Shown piece by piece: positions 25,413 to 33,498 of a DNA stretch of 64,000 bases. The translations under genes were made by a program, and so were the position numbers. Numbering within the stretch: position 1 is the first letter of the stretch; every line of letters begins with the position of its first letter. Source of the stretch: Acidimicrobiaceae bacterium RAAP-2 (GTDB lineage: Bacteria; Actinomycetota; Acidimicrobiia; Acidimicrobiales; RAAP-2); assembly GCA_001443545.1 (NCBI GenBank), contig LMAD01000002.1, positions 62,001-126,000 of the forward strand, written 5' to 3'. The notes beneath the pieces are model-generated. The model was not told where the DNA came from. It did not search any database and saw nothing but the letters and a program-made list of their open reading frames with translations.

Positions 25413-25894
25413 GCACCTTTCGTGACGCGTCGCTCGACGATCTCGCGGCCGTCGAAGCGCTGATCGGACGACCCCTCGCGGGCCGGTGCGCCGTGGTCGT
25501 TCGTCGCGCCGACGGCGGACCCGTCGTGATCGAGAATGAGCCGAACCTTCGCGATGGGACCCCGATGCCGACGCTGTTCTGGTTGGTGGACCGTGAACTG
25601 CACGCCGCGGTGAGCCGACTCGAAGGCGACGGGGGCGTGCACCGATTCGAGGCACTCGTCGACCCGGGCGAGCTTGCGGCTGCCCACGACGACTACGCCC
25701 GACGTCGAGACGCGGCGATCGTTCAAACCGGCGCGGTGGCACCGACGGGGGGGGTCGGTGGCACGCGCGTCGGGATCAAGTGCCTCCACGCGCACCTCGC
25801 GAACTACCTCACCGGCGCGAACGACCCGGTCGGCGCGCTCGTCGCCGCCGCCGTCGACGTACCGGTCGTGTTAGTCGAGCGCGTCCGTGACTGA
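25409..25894 (+). CDS. DUF501 family protein
   Basis: 161 residues. The DUF501 signature is clear: 'GRPLAGRCAVVVR', 'TLFWLVD' and the C-terminal 'GTRVGIKCLHAHLANYLTG.NDPVG'. The conserved Cys and two His suggest a metal or catalytic site, but no function is established. I chose TTG at 25409 because it overlaps the previous stop (TTGA); a TTG two codons earlier is equally in frame. It overlaps ppx by 8 nt, and DUF501-ppx fusion or adjacency is common in actinobacteria. Confidence 0.88.
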
Positions 25895-26807
25895 CGCCGT
25901 CGCCGTCGTCGACTGTGGATCGAATTCAACCCGTCTCTTAGTGGCGGATGCGTCGGGGCGCACCCTGTCGCGCGAGATGCGCATCACTCGGTTGAGCGCG
26001 GGGGTTGACGCGACCGGTCGGCTGGCGCCCGACGCACTGGCTCGTACGTTCGCGGTCCTCGGCGAGTTCCGAGGGCTGATGGACGTCCTACGCGTGCGCC
26101 GGGGGATGGTCGTTGGTACATCGGCAATCCGCGACGCGGCGAATCGCGACGAGTTCGTCGAAGGTGCGCACGAGATCACGGGGATTCAAGTGCGAGTGCT
26201 CGATGGTCAGACCGAGGCGGAGTTCTCCTACGACGGTGCGACCTCGGGGCTGGAGGCCGACCCGCGGGTCACGATGATCGTGGACGTCGGTGGGGGGAGT
26301 ACCGAACTCGCGGCCCGGTTCGACGGCGTCTTGCACGCCGTCTCGATGCAACTGGGTTGTGTCCGGGTGACCGAACGGGCCCTGGGCCGTGACGCGGTGA
26401 CCGAATCGCGCCGCCTGGCGGCCCAGGCGATGATCGATGACGCAATCGACGCGGCCGTGTCGAGCGATCCGCGGCTGGGCTCGGTGGCCGACGGTGTTCG
26501 CTTGGTGGGGCTGGCCGGCACGGTGGCGACGTTGGTCCAACTCGACCTCGGTCTCGCGCACTACGAACGGGCGGCCGTCCACCACCACCTCGTGCGCCGC
26601 ACCACCGTTCAGGTGTGGCGCGACCGACTTTCGCACGAGACCCCCGAGGAGCGCCTCGCGCACGCCGGAATGGTCCACGGTCGCGAAGACGTACTGGTGG
26701 CCGGACTTATGGTGCTGGACGCGGTGATGGCGCGCGTCGGCGCCGACGAACTGCTCAGTTCAGAGAGCGACATTCTCGACGGAGTCGCCGCGTGGTTGTT
26801 GCGGTGA
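25887..26807 (+). CDS. ppx: Exopolyphosphatase/pppGpp phosphatase (Ppx/GppA)
   Basis: 306 residues of the ASKHA fold: phosphate-1 loop 'VVDCGSNSTRLLVAD', 'VVGTSAIRDAANRDEF', phosphate-2 loop 'VDVGGGSTELAARF' and 'LVGLAGTVATLVQLDLGL'. It is the short actinobacterial type without the C-terminal HD domain, so it may resemble M. tuberculosis Ppx2 (Rv1026) rather than E. coli Ppx. It hydrolyses polyphosphate and possibly pppGpp. A polyphosphate-dependent kinase (PPK2) is also in this window. Confidence 0.92.
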   Translation: MTDAVAVVDCGSNSTRLLVADASGRTLSREMRITRLSAGVDATGRLAPDALARTFAVLGEFRGLMDVLRVRRGMVVGTSAIRDAANRDEFVEGAHEITGIQVRVLDGQTEAEFSYDGATSGLEADPRVTMIVDVGGGSTELAARFDGVLHAVSMQLGCVRVTERALGRDAVTESRRLAAQAMIDDAIDAAVSSDPRLGSVADGVRLVGLAGTVATLVQLDLGLAHYERAAVHHHLVRRTTVQVWRDRLSHETPEERLAHAGMVHGREDVLVAGLMVLDAVMARVGADELLSSESDILDGVAAWLLR

Positions 26808-26847
26808 AGCGCGACCCCGTCGTCACCTGGCACGATGGAGGGGTGAG

Positions 26848-27483
26848 GTGGCGATCGTGACGGCACGAGGGGCTCTGTACTCGTCAGTGAATCTGCACGG
26901 ACGACGCGTGGTGCTGCGTACGTTGAACGAGCAGGACTACGACGGTTGGTTGGCGGTGCGGACCCGTTGTCACGACTGGCTCGTGAAGTGGGAGCCACGA
27001 TCGGTACATTCACCGCACCTCGCCGAGGACCAGCGCAGCTTCGACAGTCGGTGCGCGTTGCGTGAACGCGAGCGCCAACTGGGCAGCGGCTACGGCTTCG
27101 GGATCTTCTACGACGGACGATTCGTGGGCGAATTGACCCTCTCATCGATTCAACGTGGCCCCCTCCAATCGGCCTTCGTTGGTTACTGGATCGACGAGGC
27201 GGTGGCCGGGCGAGGGTTGATGCCCGAATCGGTGGTGGTCGTCCTGCAGTACGCCTTCGAGACACTTCGACTGCACCGGATCGAGATCAACATCATTCCG
27301 CGAAATCGGGCGTCTCGGCGGGTCGTCGAGAAGTTGGGCATCCGTTTCGAGGGGGTGGCCGAGCGCTACCTGGAGATCGACGGCGCGTGGGAGGACCACG
27401 GGCGTTACGCGATCACCGCCGAAGAGTGGGCCGATCGCGCGCCGCAGTTGGTCGCCGACTGGCTCTTGCCCCGGCCGGACTAA
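26848..27483 (+). CDS. RimJ/RimL-type GNAT acetyltransferase
   Basis: 211 residues. N-terminal 'LHGRRVVLRTLNEQDYDGWLAVR', the acetyl-CoA loop 'GYWIDEAVAGRGLMPESVVVVLQYAFE' and 'LHRIEINIIPRNRASRRVVEKLGIRFEG' are those of ribosomal-protein-alanine acetyltransferase-like enzymes; the real target (a protein N-terminus or a small amine) is not known. The GTG follows GGAGGGG at close spacing. It is convergent with the GT2 gene, the stops overlapping by 4 nt. Confidence 0.9.
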   Translation: MAIVTARGALYSSVNLHGRRVVLRTLNEQDYDGWLAVRTRCHDWLVKWEPRSVHSPHLAEDQRSFDSRCALRERERQLGSGYGFGIFYDGRFVGELTLSSIQRGPLQSAFVGYWIDEAVAGRGLMPESVVVVLQYAFETLRLHRIEINIIPRNRASRRVVEKLGIRFEGVAERYLEIDGAWEDHGRYAITAEEWADRAPQLVADWLLPRPD

Positions 27484-28433
27484 ACGGCCTCGACCGTTCG
27501 ACCAACGAGGCCGCGCAGGTCGGTCGTACGTACGAATCCGCCGAGCCCCTCGGCCAGTGCCGTCGCGCTAACGGCGCCATCACGGGCGACCACAATGAGC
27601 GCGTCCTCGGGCCCTCGAGCGATGACCAAACCTTGGACTCTCGCCGCGCGCGCGACGCGTTCGACCGCCGCGCGATCGACGTCGGGCGCGACGACGACGA
27701 CGGGATTGACGTGCTTCGTTCGTGGCAGGGCGCGCAGGTCGGTGACCATCGCGAGGGGCGCTGAGCGGAGGTGTACCGAGGAACCGCTAATATCCTCCCA
27801 GGTCACGGGGTATGGCGAGACGGTGAAGCCGAGTTGACGCGCGAGCAGGAAGAACTCCGCGTCGTAGGCGAAGCCGTCGACCATGCCCAAGAGACCGAGC
27901 AGGCGCGCCGGTGCGCGGCGAAAGGCCTTCGCGCCGCACTGGGTGTCGACCAGGGTGACGCCGGTGTAGTGGCGAACGAGCCGATTGAACACGCGACCCG
28001 CGCCGGTGCGCGCTCGTGACTGGTAGCGGATGTGCCCATCTTTGGCGCGGGACCCGGGTACGAGGTCGGCCCCGTCGAGCCGGTCCACCATGGCGCGGTA
28101 GTGGCGGGGGTCGATTGCCATGTCTGCGTCCACGGCGAGGATCCGTTCGCCACGCGCCACGGCGACGCCGAGGCGGACCGCCGCCCCCTTGCCGCGGTTC
28201 GACGGCTGGCGCACGACCAGCGAATGCGGGAGTGCGCCGTAGACCGCCAGGGCCTCGCGCGCCGTATCGTCGGTGGAGCCGTCGTCGACGATGACGAATT
28301 CGGTGCGTTGGGGGTCGAGGTCCCCCAAGACTGGTTCGAGCCGGGCGAAGCCACGGCTCAGTCGAGCCGCTTCGTTGAAGGCCGGGACGACGACGGTGAT
28401 GTCGATGGCGGGGTCGTTAGGGTCGGGCGGCAC
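27480..28433 (-). CDS. GT2 glycosyltransferase (dolichyl/polyprenyl-phosphate sugar synthase-like)
   Basis: 317 residues. GT-A fold: 'ITVVVPAFNEAARL', 'VIVDDGSTDDTA', 'SNRGKGAAVRLGVAVARG' and metal site 'AVDADMAIDP', then 'DTQCGAKAFRR' as in ALG5/DPM-type enzymes that load glucose or mannose onto polyprenyl phosphate. Residues ~240-317 are an extra C-terminal region without a visible TM segment. It is coupled to the NlpC/P60 gene by a 17-nt overlap, suggesting joint roles in envelope building. The GTG start is taken from that overlap. Confidence 0.88.
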   Translation of the reverse strand: MPPDPNDPAIDITVVVPAFNEAARLSRGFARLEPVLGDLDPQRTEFVIVDDGSTDDTAREALAVYGALPHSLVVRQPSNRGKGAAVRLGVAVARGERILAVDADMAIDPRHYRAMVDRLDGADLVPGSRAKDGHIRYQSRARTGAGRVFNRLVRHYTGVTLVDTQCGAKAFRRAPARLLGLLGMVDGFAYDAEFFLLARQLGFTVSPYPVTWEDISGSSVHLRSAPLAMVTDLRALPRTKHVNPVVVVAPDVDRAAVERVARAARVQGLVIARGPEDALIVVARDGAVSATALAEGLGGFVRTTDLRGLVGRTVEAV

Positions 28434-29595
28434 CGATGAGTCCGAACGTGAAGATTGGCGCGAAACTGATATGGGTGCCGGCGCTCGCGGCGGCGATGAT
28501 CGTGTTGGTGCCCCACGGTCCGCTTCCGGCGTACATCACGACGTGGTCGACCAGGTGGTCGCCGTCGAGGTTGTAGTAGAAGAGGAGGTCGCCCGGCTGG
28601 AGTTGGCTGAGTGGGATGTGGCGCAGGGCCGGCCACTCCGTCTCCGTTGTTCGCGGAATCGTGAATCCGGCCTTCGCCCACGCCCACTGGACCAGGCCGG
28701 AGCAGTCGAAGCCCTTGCCGGGCGTCTCGCCGCCCCAGACGTAGGGGACGCCGATCTGGGAGATGGCCGCGGCGAGCGCCGCCCGACCGGCCGCCGACCC
28801 GGCGGTGCCACCGGTGAAGATCGGTGGCGTGGCGGCCTGGATGGCCGCGAGGACCAGGTTCGCGGCACTCTGCCCGCCCACCGAAGCCGCCGCCGAGACC
28901 GCGGCCTGCTCCTGGGCCACGTCTCGCACCTTCGCGGCCGCCGTCCCGACTTGCACCTCGTAGGTGATGATCTGCTGCTTCAGTGACTTGGTCACCGCGG
29001 TGAGCGTGGCTTGGGTCGTTGCTTCGTTGCGGATGTTCTGGGCGAGGAGGTCTCGCATGGTGTTCTCTTGTTGATGCGCCTGGAGACGTTGAGCGGCTAA
29101 CTGGGCGATCGTCGAGTCGAGGGAGCGCTTCTCGTGTCGGTATCGCTGTCGAAGGTGCGTCAGGTTTCCGATTGCTTGATCCTGGTACACGGTGCGCGCG
29201 TCGCTCGACGTGATCGATTGGTCGAAGAGGGCGATGGCCTGAGCGTCGGCCGAACCAAGGACGTAGGCCCGCACGACGGCCGTGACTAGTTGGTGCGAGG
29301 TGACCAGGATGGCCGCGCGCTTCAGGGTCTCTCGACCTTCGAGGCGTTTGACGTTGGTCGTGATGTTGGCGAACTGGACCTTGGCGGCGTCGTACGCGTT
29401 GGCGGTGGTCTCGCTCGTTCGCTGCTGCTGGGCGAGCGTGGCCGACAGCGCGGCGATTTCAGCGCGGGTTTGGGCAATCGTCTGGGCACCCGAGGTCGAG
29501 GACAGCAGGGTCGCGGTCATCGCCACGGCGACGAGCACCGTGAAGAATCGACTATTCATTGAACGGGCCGTGCCCCGACGACGCACGCGGTTCAT
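28417..29595 (-). CDS. Secreted NlpC/P60 peptidoglycan endopeptidase with coiled coil
   Basis: 392 residues: signal peptide (to about 37, 'VLVAVAMTATLLSSTSGAQ'), a long coiled coil (about 40-235), a linker, and a C-terminal NlpC/P60 domain (about 275-392) with the catalytic Cys in 'GFDCSGLVQWAW' and His in 'DHVVMYAG'. The architecture matches the RipA-like actinobacterial cell-separation hydrolases, whose coiled coil can hold the enzyme inactive. The ATG is leaderless (TAGGCT 6 nt upstream). Confidence 0.92.
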   Translation of the reverse strand: MNRVRRRGTARSMNSRFFTVLVAVAMTATLLSSTSGAQTIAQTRAEIAALSATLAQQQRTSETTANAYDAAKVQFANITTNVKRLEGRETLKRAAILVTSHQLVTAVVRAYVLGSADAQAIALFDQSITSSDARTVYQDQAIGNLTHLRQRYRHEKRSLDSTIAQLAAQRLQAHQQENTMRDLLAQNIRNEATTQATLTAVTKSLKQQIITYEVQVGTAAAKVRDVAQEQAAVSAAASVGGQSAANLVLAAIQAATPPIFTGGTAGSAAGRAALAAAISQIGVPYVWGGETPGKGFDCSGLVQWAWAKAGFTIPRTTETEWPALRHIPLSQLQPGDLLFYYNLDGDHLVDHVVMYAGSGPWGTNTIIAAASAGTHISFAPIFTFGLIGAARP

Positions 29596-29601
29596 TGTTT
29601 C

Positions 29602-29607
29602 AGCCTA
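29602..29607 (-). promoter_or_regulatory. Leaderless promoter -10 box of the NlpC/P60 gene
   Basis: On the minus strand TAGGCT, 6 nt, then ATG; identical to the box before the SurA-like gene. Confidence 0.6.
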
Positions 29608-29689
29608 GACAGGCTCGGCCACGAAATCGGCCCACCGCCCGATTCACCGACACGGCGTTGATGCGTTACGGTGTCAAGCACGATCGCGC

Positions 29690-29763
29690 GGGGGCGTAGC
29701 CCAATTGGCAGAGGCAGGGCGCTTAAACCGCCTCCAGTGAGGGTTCGAGTCCCTCCGCCCCTA
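29690..29763 (+). tRNA. tRNA-Leu (anticodon TAA) with short variable loop
   Basis: 74 nt. Acceptor GGGGGCG/CGCCCCT (first pair G-U), 3-bp D stem GCC/GGC with an 11-nt loop CAATTGGCAGA, anticodon stem GGGCG/CGCCT with loop CTTAAAC (anticodon TAA at 29724-29726), variable region only CCAGT, T stem GAGGG/CCCTC with loop TTCGAGT, discriminator A. CCA is not encoded. The D-arm layout and A73 are leucine-like, but bacterial tRNA-Leu normally has a long class II variable arm, which is missing. TTA codons do occur in genes here (for example 2153-2155 in metG), so a UUA-decoding tRNA is needed. Confidence 0.88.
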
Positions 29764-29791
29764 CGCGCTCGGTCGGGTCGCGCATTTTTAG

Positions 29792-29797
29792 TAGCGT
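29792..29797 (+). promoter_or_regulatory. Leaderless promoter -10 box
   Basis: TAGCGT, 7 nt, then the GTG of the membrane-anchored hypothetical protein; no ribosome binding site between. Confidence 0.52.
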
Positions 29798-29804
29798 TGC
29801 CCCC

Positions 29805-30578
29805 GTGGCTAAGAGCGCAGCGGGTAAATGGGTTAGTCGGGTCGGATCGTCGGGTGGCGGCCGGTCCTACAAGAAGTCGAGGCCGTCAAATTTCTACGGC
29901 GCCCTGGTCGTAATCGTCGTCCTCGGGCTCGCGGCCACCGTGTTGTCGCGCTACGAGTATCAGAACCCGAGCGCCGGACCGGCGTCGACGCCTCCGACGG
30001 TCGGGACGACGTGGTACGCGGCCCTGTCAATCGACAACTGCGGCACGCCAGCGTCGCCCCTGGCGCCGGACCCCGCGACGACGGGTGGGTTCACCGTCGA
30101 GGCGAACAACGTCGTCAAGGTCAGCCCGGTCACGAAGGCCGACGCCGGGAACAACGCGACGCTGGCCCAGCTCTCACGTGAGTACACCGGTCTTCTCGCT
30201 ACCTCGACCGAGCTCAGTTACCCGACGGCGCACGGGACGACGACGTTGAAGAACGGCGCGACGTGCGCGCCCAAGACCAAGTACGCCGGCAAGACCGGCC
30301 AGGTCTCCTACGCGTACTGGTCGACGCTCGCCCAGCAGAAGCCCACCGTCACGACCGATCCGAGCACCATCAAGTTCTCGCAGTACCTGCGCGTGACGAT
30401 GGCCTTCTTGCCGAGCGGTGTCACGCCGAGGGCTCCGTCGAAGTCGACGGTCACGGCGATGGTCAAGACGGCGGTCACCCCGGTAACGACGACGACGCTC
30501 GCCCCGGTCACGACGACAACGGCCAAGTCGACGACGACGTCTTCGTCGGTCACGACGACGACTGCGCCGAAGGGCTAA
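29805..30578 (+). CDS. Single-pass membrane protein of unknown function
   Basis: 257 residues, not recognised. A basic cytoplasmic N-terminus (1-31, 'KKSRPSNFYG'), one TM segment (about 32-48, 'ALVVIVVLGLAATVLSR'), an extracytoplasmic domain (about 50-215) with two Cys ('IDNCGTP', 'GATCAPK') that could form a disulfide, then a Thr/Val/Ser-rich tail. It ends 1 nt before the nucleotide-sugar pyrophosphorylase gene, so both are probably expressed together. It could be an envelope protein linked to glycan assembly, but that is context only. Confidence 0.7.
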   Translation: MAKSAAGKWVSRVGSSGGGRSYKKSRPSNFYGALVVIVVLGLAATVLSRYEYQNPSAGPASTPPTVGTTWYAALSIDNCGTPASPLAPDPATTGGFTVEANNVVKVSPVTKADAGNNATLAQLSREYTGLLATSTELSYPTAHGTTTLKNGATCAPKTKYAGKTGQVSYAYWSTLAQQKPTVTTDPSTIKFSQYLRVTMAFLPSGVTPRAPSKSTVTAMVKTAVTPVTTTTLAPVTTTTAKSTTTSSSVTTTTAPKG

Positions 30579-30579
30579 C

Positions 30580-31602
30580 TTGCAGGCCGTCATCCTCGTC
30601 GGTGGCATGGGGACGCGGCTCCGTCCACTGACCTACGAGACGCCCAAGCAGATGCTGCCGCTCGTCGGTGTGCCGATGATCGAGTGCGCCTTGGAAAACC
30701 TGGCTCGCCACGGGGTCACCGACGTCGTGCTCGCACTGGGGTATTTGCCCGACCGATTCATCGAGGCGTACCCCGATAACGTGATCGCCGGTATCAAGGT
30801 GACCTACGCGGTGGAACCTGAGCCGCTCGACACCGCCGGGGCGATTCGCTACGCCGCCAGGGAGGCCGGCATCGCCGAGACCTTCATCGTCGTGAACGGC
30901 GACGTCGTCACGGACCTCGACGTGACCTCGTTACTGGCCTTTCACCGAAGCACTGGTGCCACGGCGTCGATCGCACTCCACCCGGTCGTCGATCCGTCGT
31001 TGTTCGGTGTGGTACCAACGACGCCCGAGGGGCGGGTTCTCGCCTTCGTCGAGAAACCACCGCGCGATGAGGCGCCCACCAACCTGATCAACGCCGGTAC
31101 CTACATCATGGAGCCGACGGTGCTGGACCGTATTTCCGCCACCGGCCGGGTGAGCGTGGAACGCGAGACGTTCCCGGCGCTCGCGGGCGCCGGTGAACTC
31201 TACGCCATGGCTGATCACGCCTATTGGCTCGACACCGGCACCCCCCACGCTTATCTCCAAGCCAACGTCGATATCTTGCGCGGCCGCGACGGTCGTAACG
31301 TACCGGCCATTCACGACGGCTCGTGGTCGCACGCGACCAGCCGGGTACACGAGACGGCGACGTTGCGAAACGCCGTCGTCGACCAGGACTGCGAGGTCGG
31401 GGCGGGGGCGTTCATCGAACGGGCCGTGCTCCTGCCCGGCGCGGTCGTGGGCGAAGGCGCCGTGGTGCGGTGGTCGATCATCGGTCCCGAGGCCGTGATC
31501 GGCGAATACGCCGAACTGGGACCGACCTGCGTGGTCGGCGCCAAGGAGCGCGTCGCGCCTGGATCGGTGCTGAGCGGCGACGTCCGGCTCGGTGGCGTGT
31601 GA
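30580..31602 (+). CDS. Nucleotide-sugar pyrophosphorylase (mannose-1-phosphate guanylyltransferase-like)
   Basis: 340 residues. GT-A-like nucleotidyltransferase: 'AVILVGGMGTRLRPLTYETPKQMLPL' at the N-terminus, 'VNGDVVTDLD' (metal/sugar site), 'FVEKPPRDEAPTNLINAGTYI', then a C-terminal left-handed beta-helix with hexapeptide repeats ('AVVGEGAVVRWSIIGPEAVIGEYAEL'). It resembles the actinobacterial ManB/ManC enzyme (Rv3264c) next to fbiAB. A GDP-mannose product is probable, given the cofED, manB and Rmd-like neighbours, but other NDP-sugars are possible. TTG start, 1 nt after the previous stop. Confidence 0.87.
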   Translation: MQAVILVGGMGTRLRPLTYETPKQMLPLVGVPMIECALENLARHGVTDVVLALGYLPDRFIEAYPDNVIAGIKVTYAVEPEPLDTAGAIRYAAREAGIAETFIVVNGDVVTDLDVTSLLAFHRSTGATASIALHPVVDPSLFGVVPTTPEGRVLAFVEKPPRDEAPTNLINAGTYIMEPTVLDRISATGRVSVERETFPALAGAGELYAMADHAYWLDTGTPHAYLQANVDILRGRDGRNVPAIHDGSWSHATSRVHETATLRNAVVDQDCEVGAGAFIERAVLLPGAVVGEGAVVRWSIIGPEAVIGEYAELGPTCVVGAKERVAPGSVLSGDVRLGGV

Positions 31603-31603
31603 T

Positions 31604-32311
31604 CTAGCGAAAGAGGTCGCCGTTGACCGGGCGAATGATGTCGCGGGTCACCGAACCGTCACCGAAGTAGGTCGGGTCCAAGCCCCGCAGCAGCGCGAAT
31701 GGGGTGCCGGCGGCTTTGCCGAGCACGAGATTGGCGGCGCCGGCGATCTCGTCGGCGATCGCCACTTCGGTCGCTTCGAGCGTGCGACCCGTGGCGTCGA
31801 CCGTGCCCCGTAGATCGAGTACGGTTCGAAGCCCGGCGGCCCCAATGGCCACGTCGGTCACGCCGTGACGCCAGGCACGCCCGAAGGTATCGGTGATGAC
31901 GACGCCCACGTCCACGTCGCGTCGGACTCGAAGCCCGGCGCGTAGACGTCGCGCCGAACGATCGGGGTCGACTGGCAACAGCACCGCGGTTCCCGGTTCG
32001 GTATTCGAGAGGTCGACCCCGGCGTTGGCGTTGACGAATCCGTGATGCGTCTCGGTGATCCGCAGCGTGCCTCGTCGGCGCAGGATACGGCGAGATTCGG
32101 ATTCGATGAGGGCGAGTTTCGCGTGGTCGGTGCCGTCGAATGGTACGACGCGACCTTCGGCCTTCGCGATCACCTTGCTCGTGACCACGATCACGTCACC
32201 GTCGGTGGGGGCCTCACCCGCCTGGTCGAGGGCGTCGAGGAGGAGGGTGAGGATATCGCTCTCGGCGCTCACGGACGCGCGCAGGGCGATGGGGGTGATG
32301 ACGAGGCTCAC
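31604..32311 (-). CDS. cofE: Coenzyme F420-0:L-glutamate ligase
   Basis: 235 residues; adds the gamma-linked glutamate tail to F420-0 with GTP. Family motifs: 'DGDVIVVTSKVIAKAEGRVV', 'RITETHHGFVNANAGVDLSN' and 'VVITDTFGRAWRHGVTDVAIGAAG'. Only the CofE domain is present; the C-terminal FMN-reductase domain found in mycobacterial FbiB is lacking, so reduction of dehydro-F420 needs another protein. GTG at 32311 overlaps the cofD stop (GTGA). The convergent pyrophosphorylase gene ends 1 nt away. Confidence 0.94.
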   Translation of the reverse strand: MSLVITPIALRASVSAESDILTLLLDALDQAGEAPTDGDVIVVTSKVIAKAEGRVVPFDGTDHAKLALIESESRRILRRRGTLRITETHHGFVNANAGVDLSNTEPGTAVLLPVDPDRSARRLRAGLRVRRDVDVGVVITDTFGRAWRHGVTDVAIGAAGLRTVLDLRGTVDATGRTLEATEVAIADEIAGAANLVLGKAAGTPFALLRGLDPTYFGDGSVTRDIIRPVNGDLFR

Positions 32312-33222
32312 GTCAGCACCGCCGCGGCTAAGGCGACGTCGTGATCGGCGCGTCCCATGATGGTGGTGGTGACCCGTACGTCGAACCCGCGGCGGGTCAG
32401 TTCGTCGGCGTGGCCGGCGTCGGCGTGGTCGATGACCCACGTTCCAACGAGCTCGCCGTAAAAGTCGGCGACGCCGACGCAACTGACGTCGTACCCGAGC
32501 TCGCCGAGCAACCGGTCGGCGGGCCCCTTGAGGGCGGCGCCGTTGACGATAGGTGACACCGCGACGACGTCGGTGCGACGTCGAGCGAGCGCGTCGCGTA
32601 TACCGGGGATCTGCAATATCGGGTCAATCGAGATCACCGGATTGGACGGTGCGATGACGATACGCTCGGCCTCGTTCAGTGCGGCGAGGGCCACCGCGGT
32701 CGGGCGAGCCGCGGTCGCGCCGACGATCTCGACACGGGTGACCGGAATCTCGTGGTGGTGGCGCACGAAATATTCCTGGAACGAGAGACGTCCCAAACCC
32801 GTTTCGAACACGGTCGACACGGGGTCATCGGTGACGGGCAGGAGCGTCACCGCTACGCCGAGCGAGGCCGCGAGCTCGGCGCTGACCAGTGTTTTCGTCG
32901 CCCCGGCAGCTAATCGTTGACTGCGATAGAGGTGGGTGGCGAGGTCTCGGTCGCCGAGCCGGAACCAGGACTCACCACCGAGGGCCGTGAGTTCGTCCAT
33001 GACTCGCCAGCTCTCGCCGGCGAGCCCCCAACCGGTCTCGTCGTTGTTGAGCCCGGCGAGGGTATAGAGGATGGTGTCCAGGTCCGGGCAGATGGTCAGT
33101 CCGTGCATGACGAGGTCGTCGCCGACGTTCACGACCGCGCGCAACTGGCGCGCGTCGCGCGCGTCGCGCAGCACTCGTAGGAGGCGTGCGGCGCCGACGC
33201 CACCGCTGAGAACGGTAATCAC
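32308..33222 (-). CDS. cofD: 2-phospholactate/phosphoenolpyruvyl transferase of F420 synthesis
   Basis: 304 residues; joins the phospho-C3 moiety to FO (FbiA/CofD). Seen: 'ITVLSGGVGAARLLRVLRD' at the N-terminus, 'VNVGDDLVMHGLTICPDLDTILYTL', 'FQEYFVRHHHEIPV' and 'APSNPVISIDPIL'. I chose the GTG at 33222, which starts directly at the family N-terminus; a 34-residue Arg-rich upstream extension looks non-genuine. Operon with cofE. A divergent promoter region of about 235-275 nt separates it from the beta-lactamase-like gene. Confidence 0.94.
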   Translation of the reverse strand: MITVLSGGVGAARLLRVLRDARDARQLRAVVNVGDDLVMHGLTICPDLDTILYTLAGLNNDETGWGLAGESWRVMDELTALGGESWFRLGDRDLATHLYRSQRLAAGATKTLVSAELAASLGVAVTLLPVTDDPVSTVFETGLGRLSFQEYFVRHHHEIPVTRVEIVGATAARPTAVALAALNEAERIVIAPSNPVISIDPILQIPGIRDALARRRTDVVAVSPIVNGAALKGPADRLLGELGYDVSCVGVADFYGELVGTWVIDHADAGHADELTRRGFDVRVTTTIMGRADHDVALAAAVLT

Positions 33223-33484
33223 CCTGGAAACCTTACGTGGCCCTCGAACGGTCCGGTTCACCGCTCGTGGCCGATACCGCGTGGTCCCGCGACCGGTTCG
33301 AAACCGAGTTGGCCGGCGGACCATGTCACCGGGGTGCAGGGTACCGGCTCATTTCGACGGAGGCGTCGAGGCTACCGTCGCGCGAGTGTGGCTCGGTACT
33401 CCGCGTAGTCGGCGACGGTGGAGGACGACTGACCCGGTCCAGTCGGTGGTGGCCGGATGGTGAGCCCGGGGAAGGCGCACGCCT

Positions 33485-33490
33485 TAACAT
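33485..33490 (+). promoter_or_regulatory. Possible -10 box of the serine hydrolase gene
   Basis: TAACAT, 8 nt before an in-frame GTG at 33499. Spacing is slightly longer than in the other leaderless genes; it lies within the frame that opens at 33457, so it also argues for the later start. Confidence 0.4.
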
Positions 33491-33498
33491 CGGTGTCC

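Noticed and set aside
26848..27483. Treating the acetyltransferase as RimJ itself
   Set aside because: Fold and motifs fit the RimJ/RimL superfamily, but specificity for S5 cannot be read, so no gene symbol is given.
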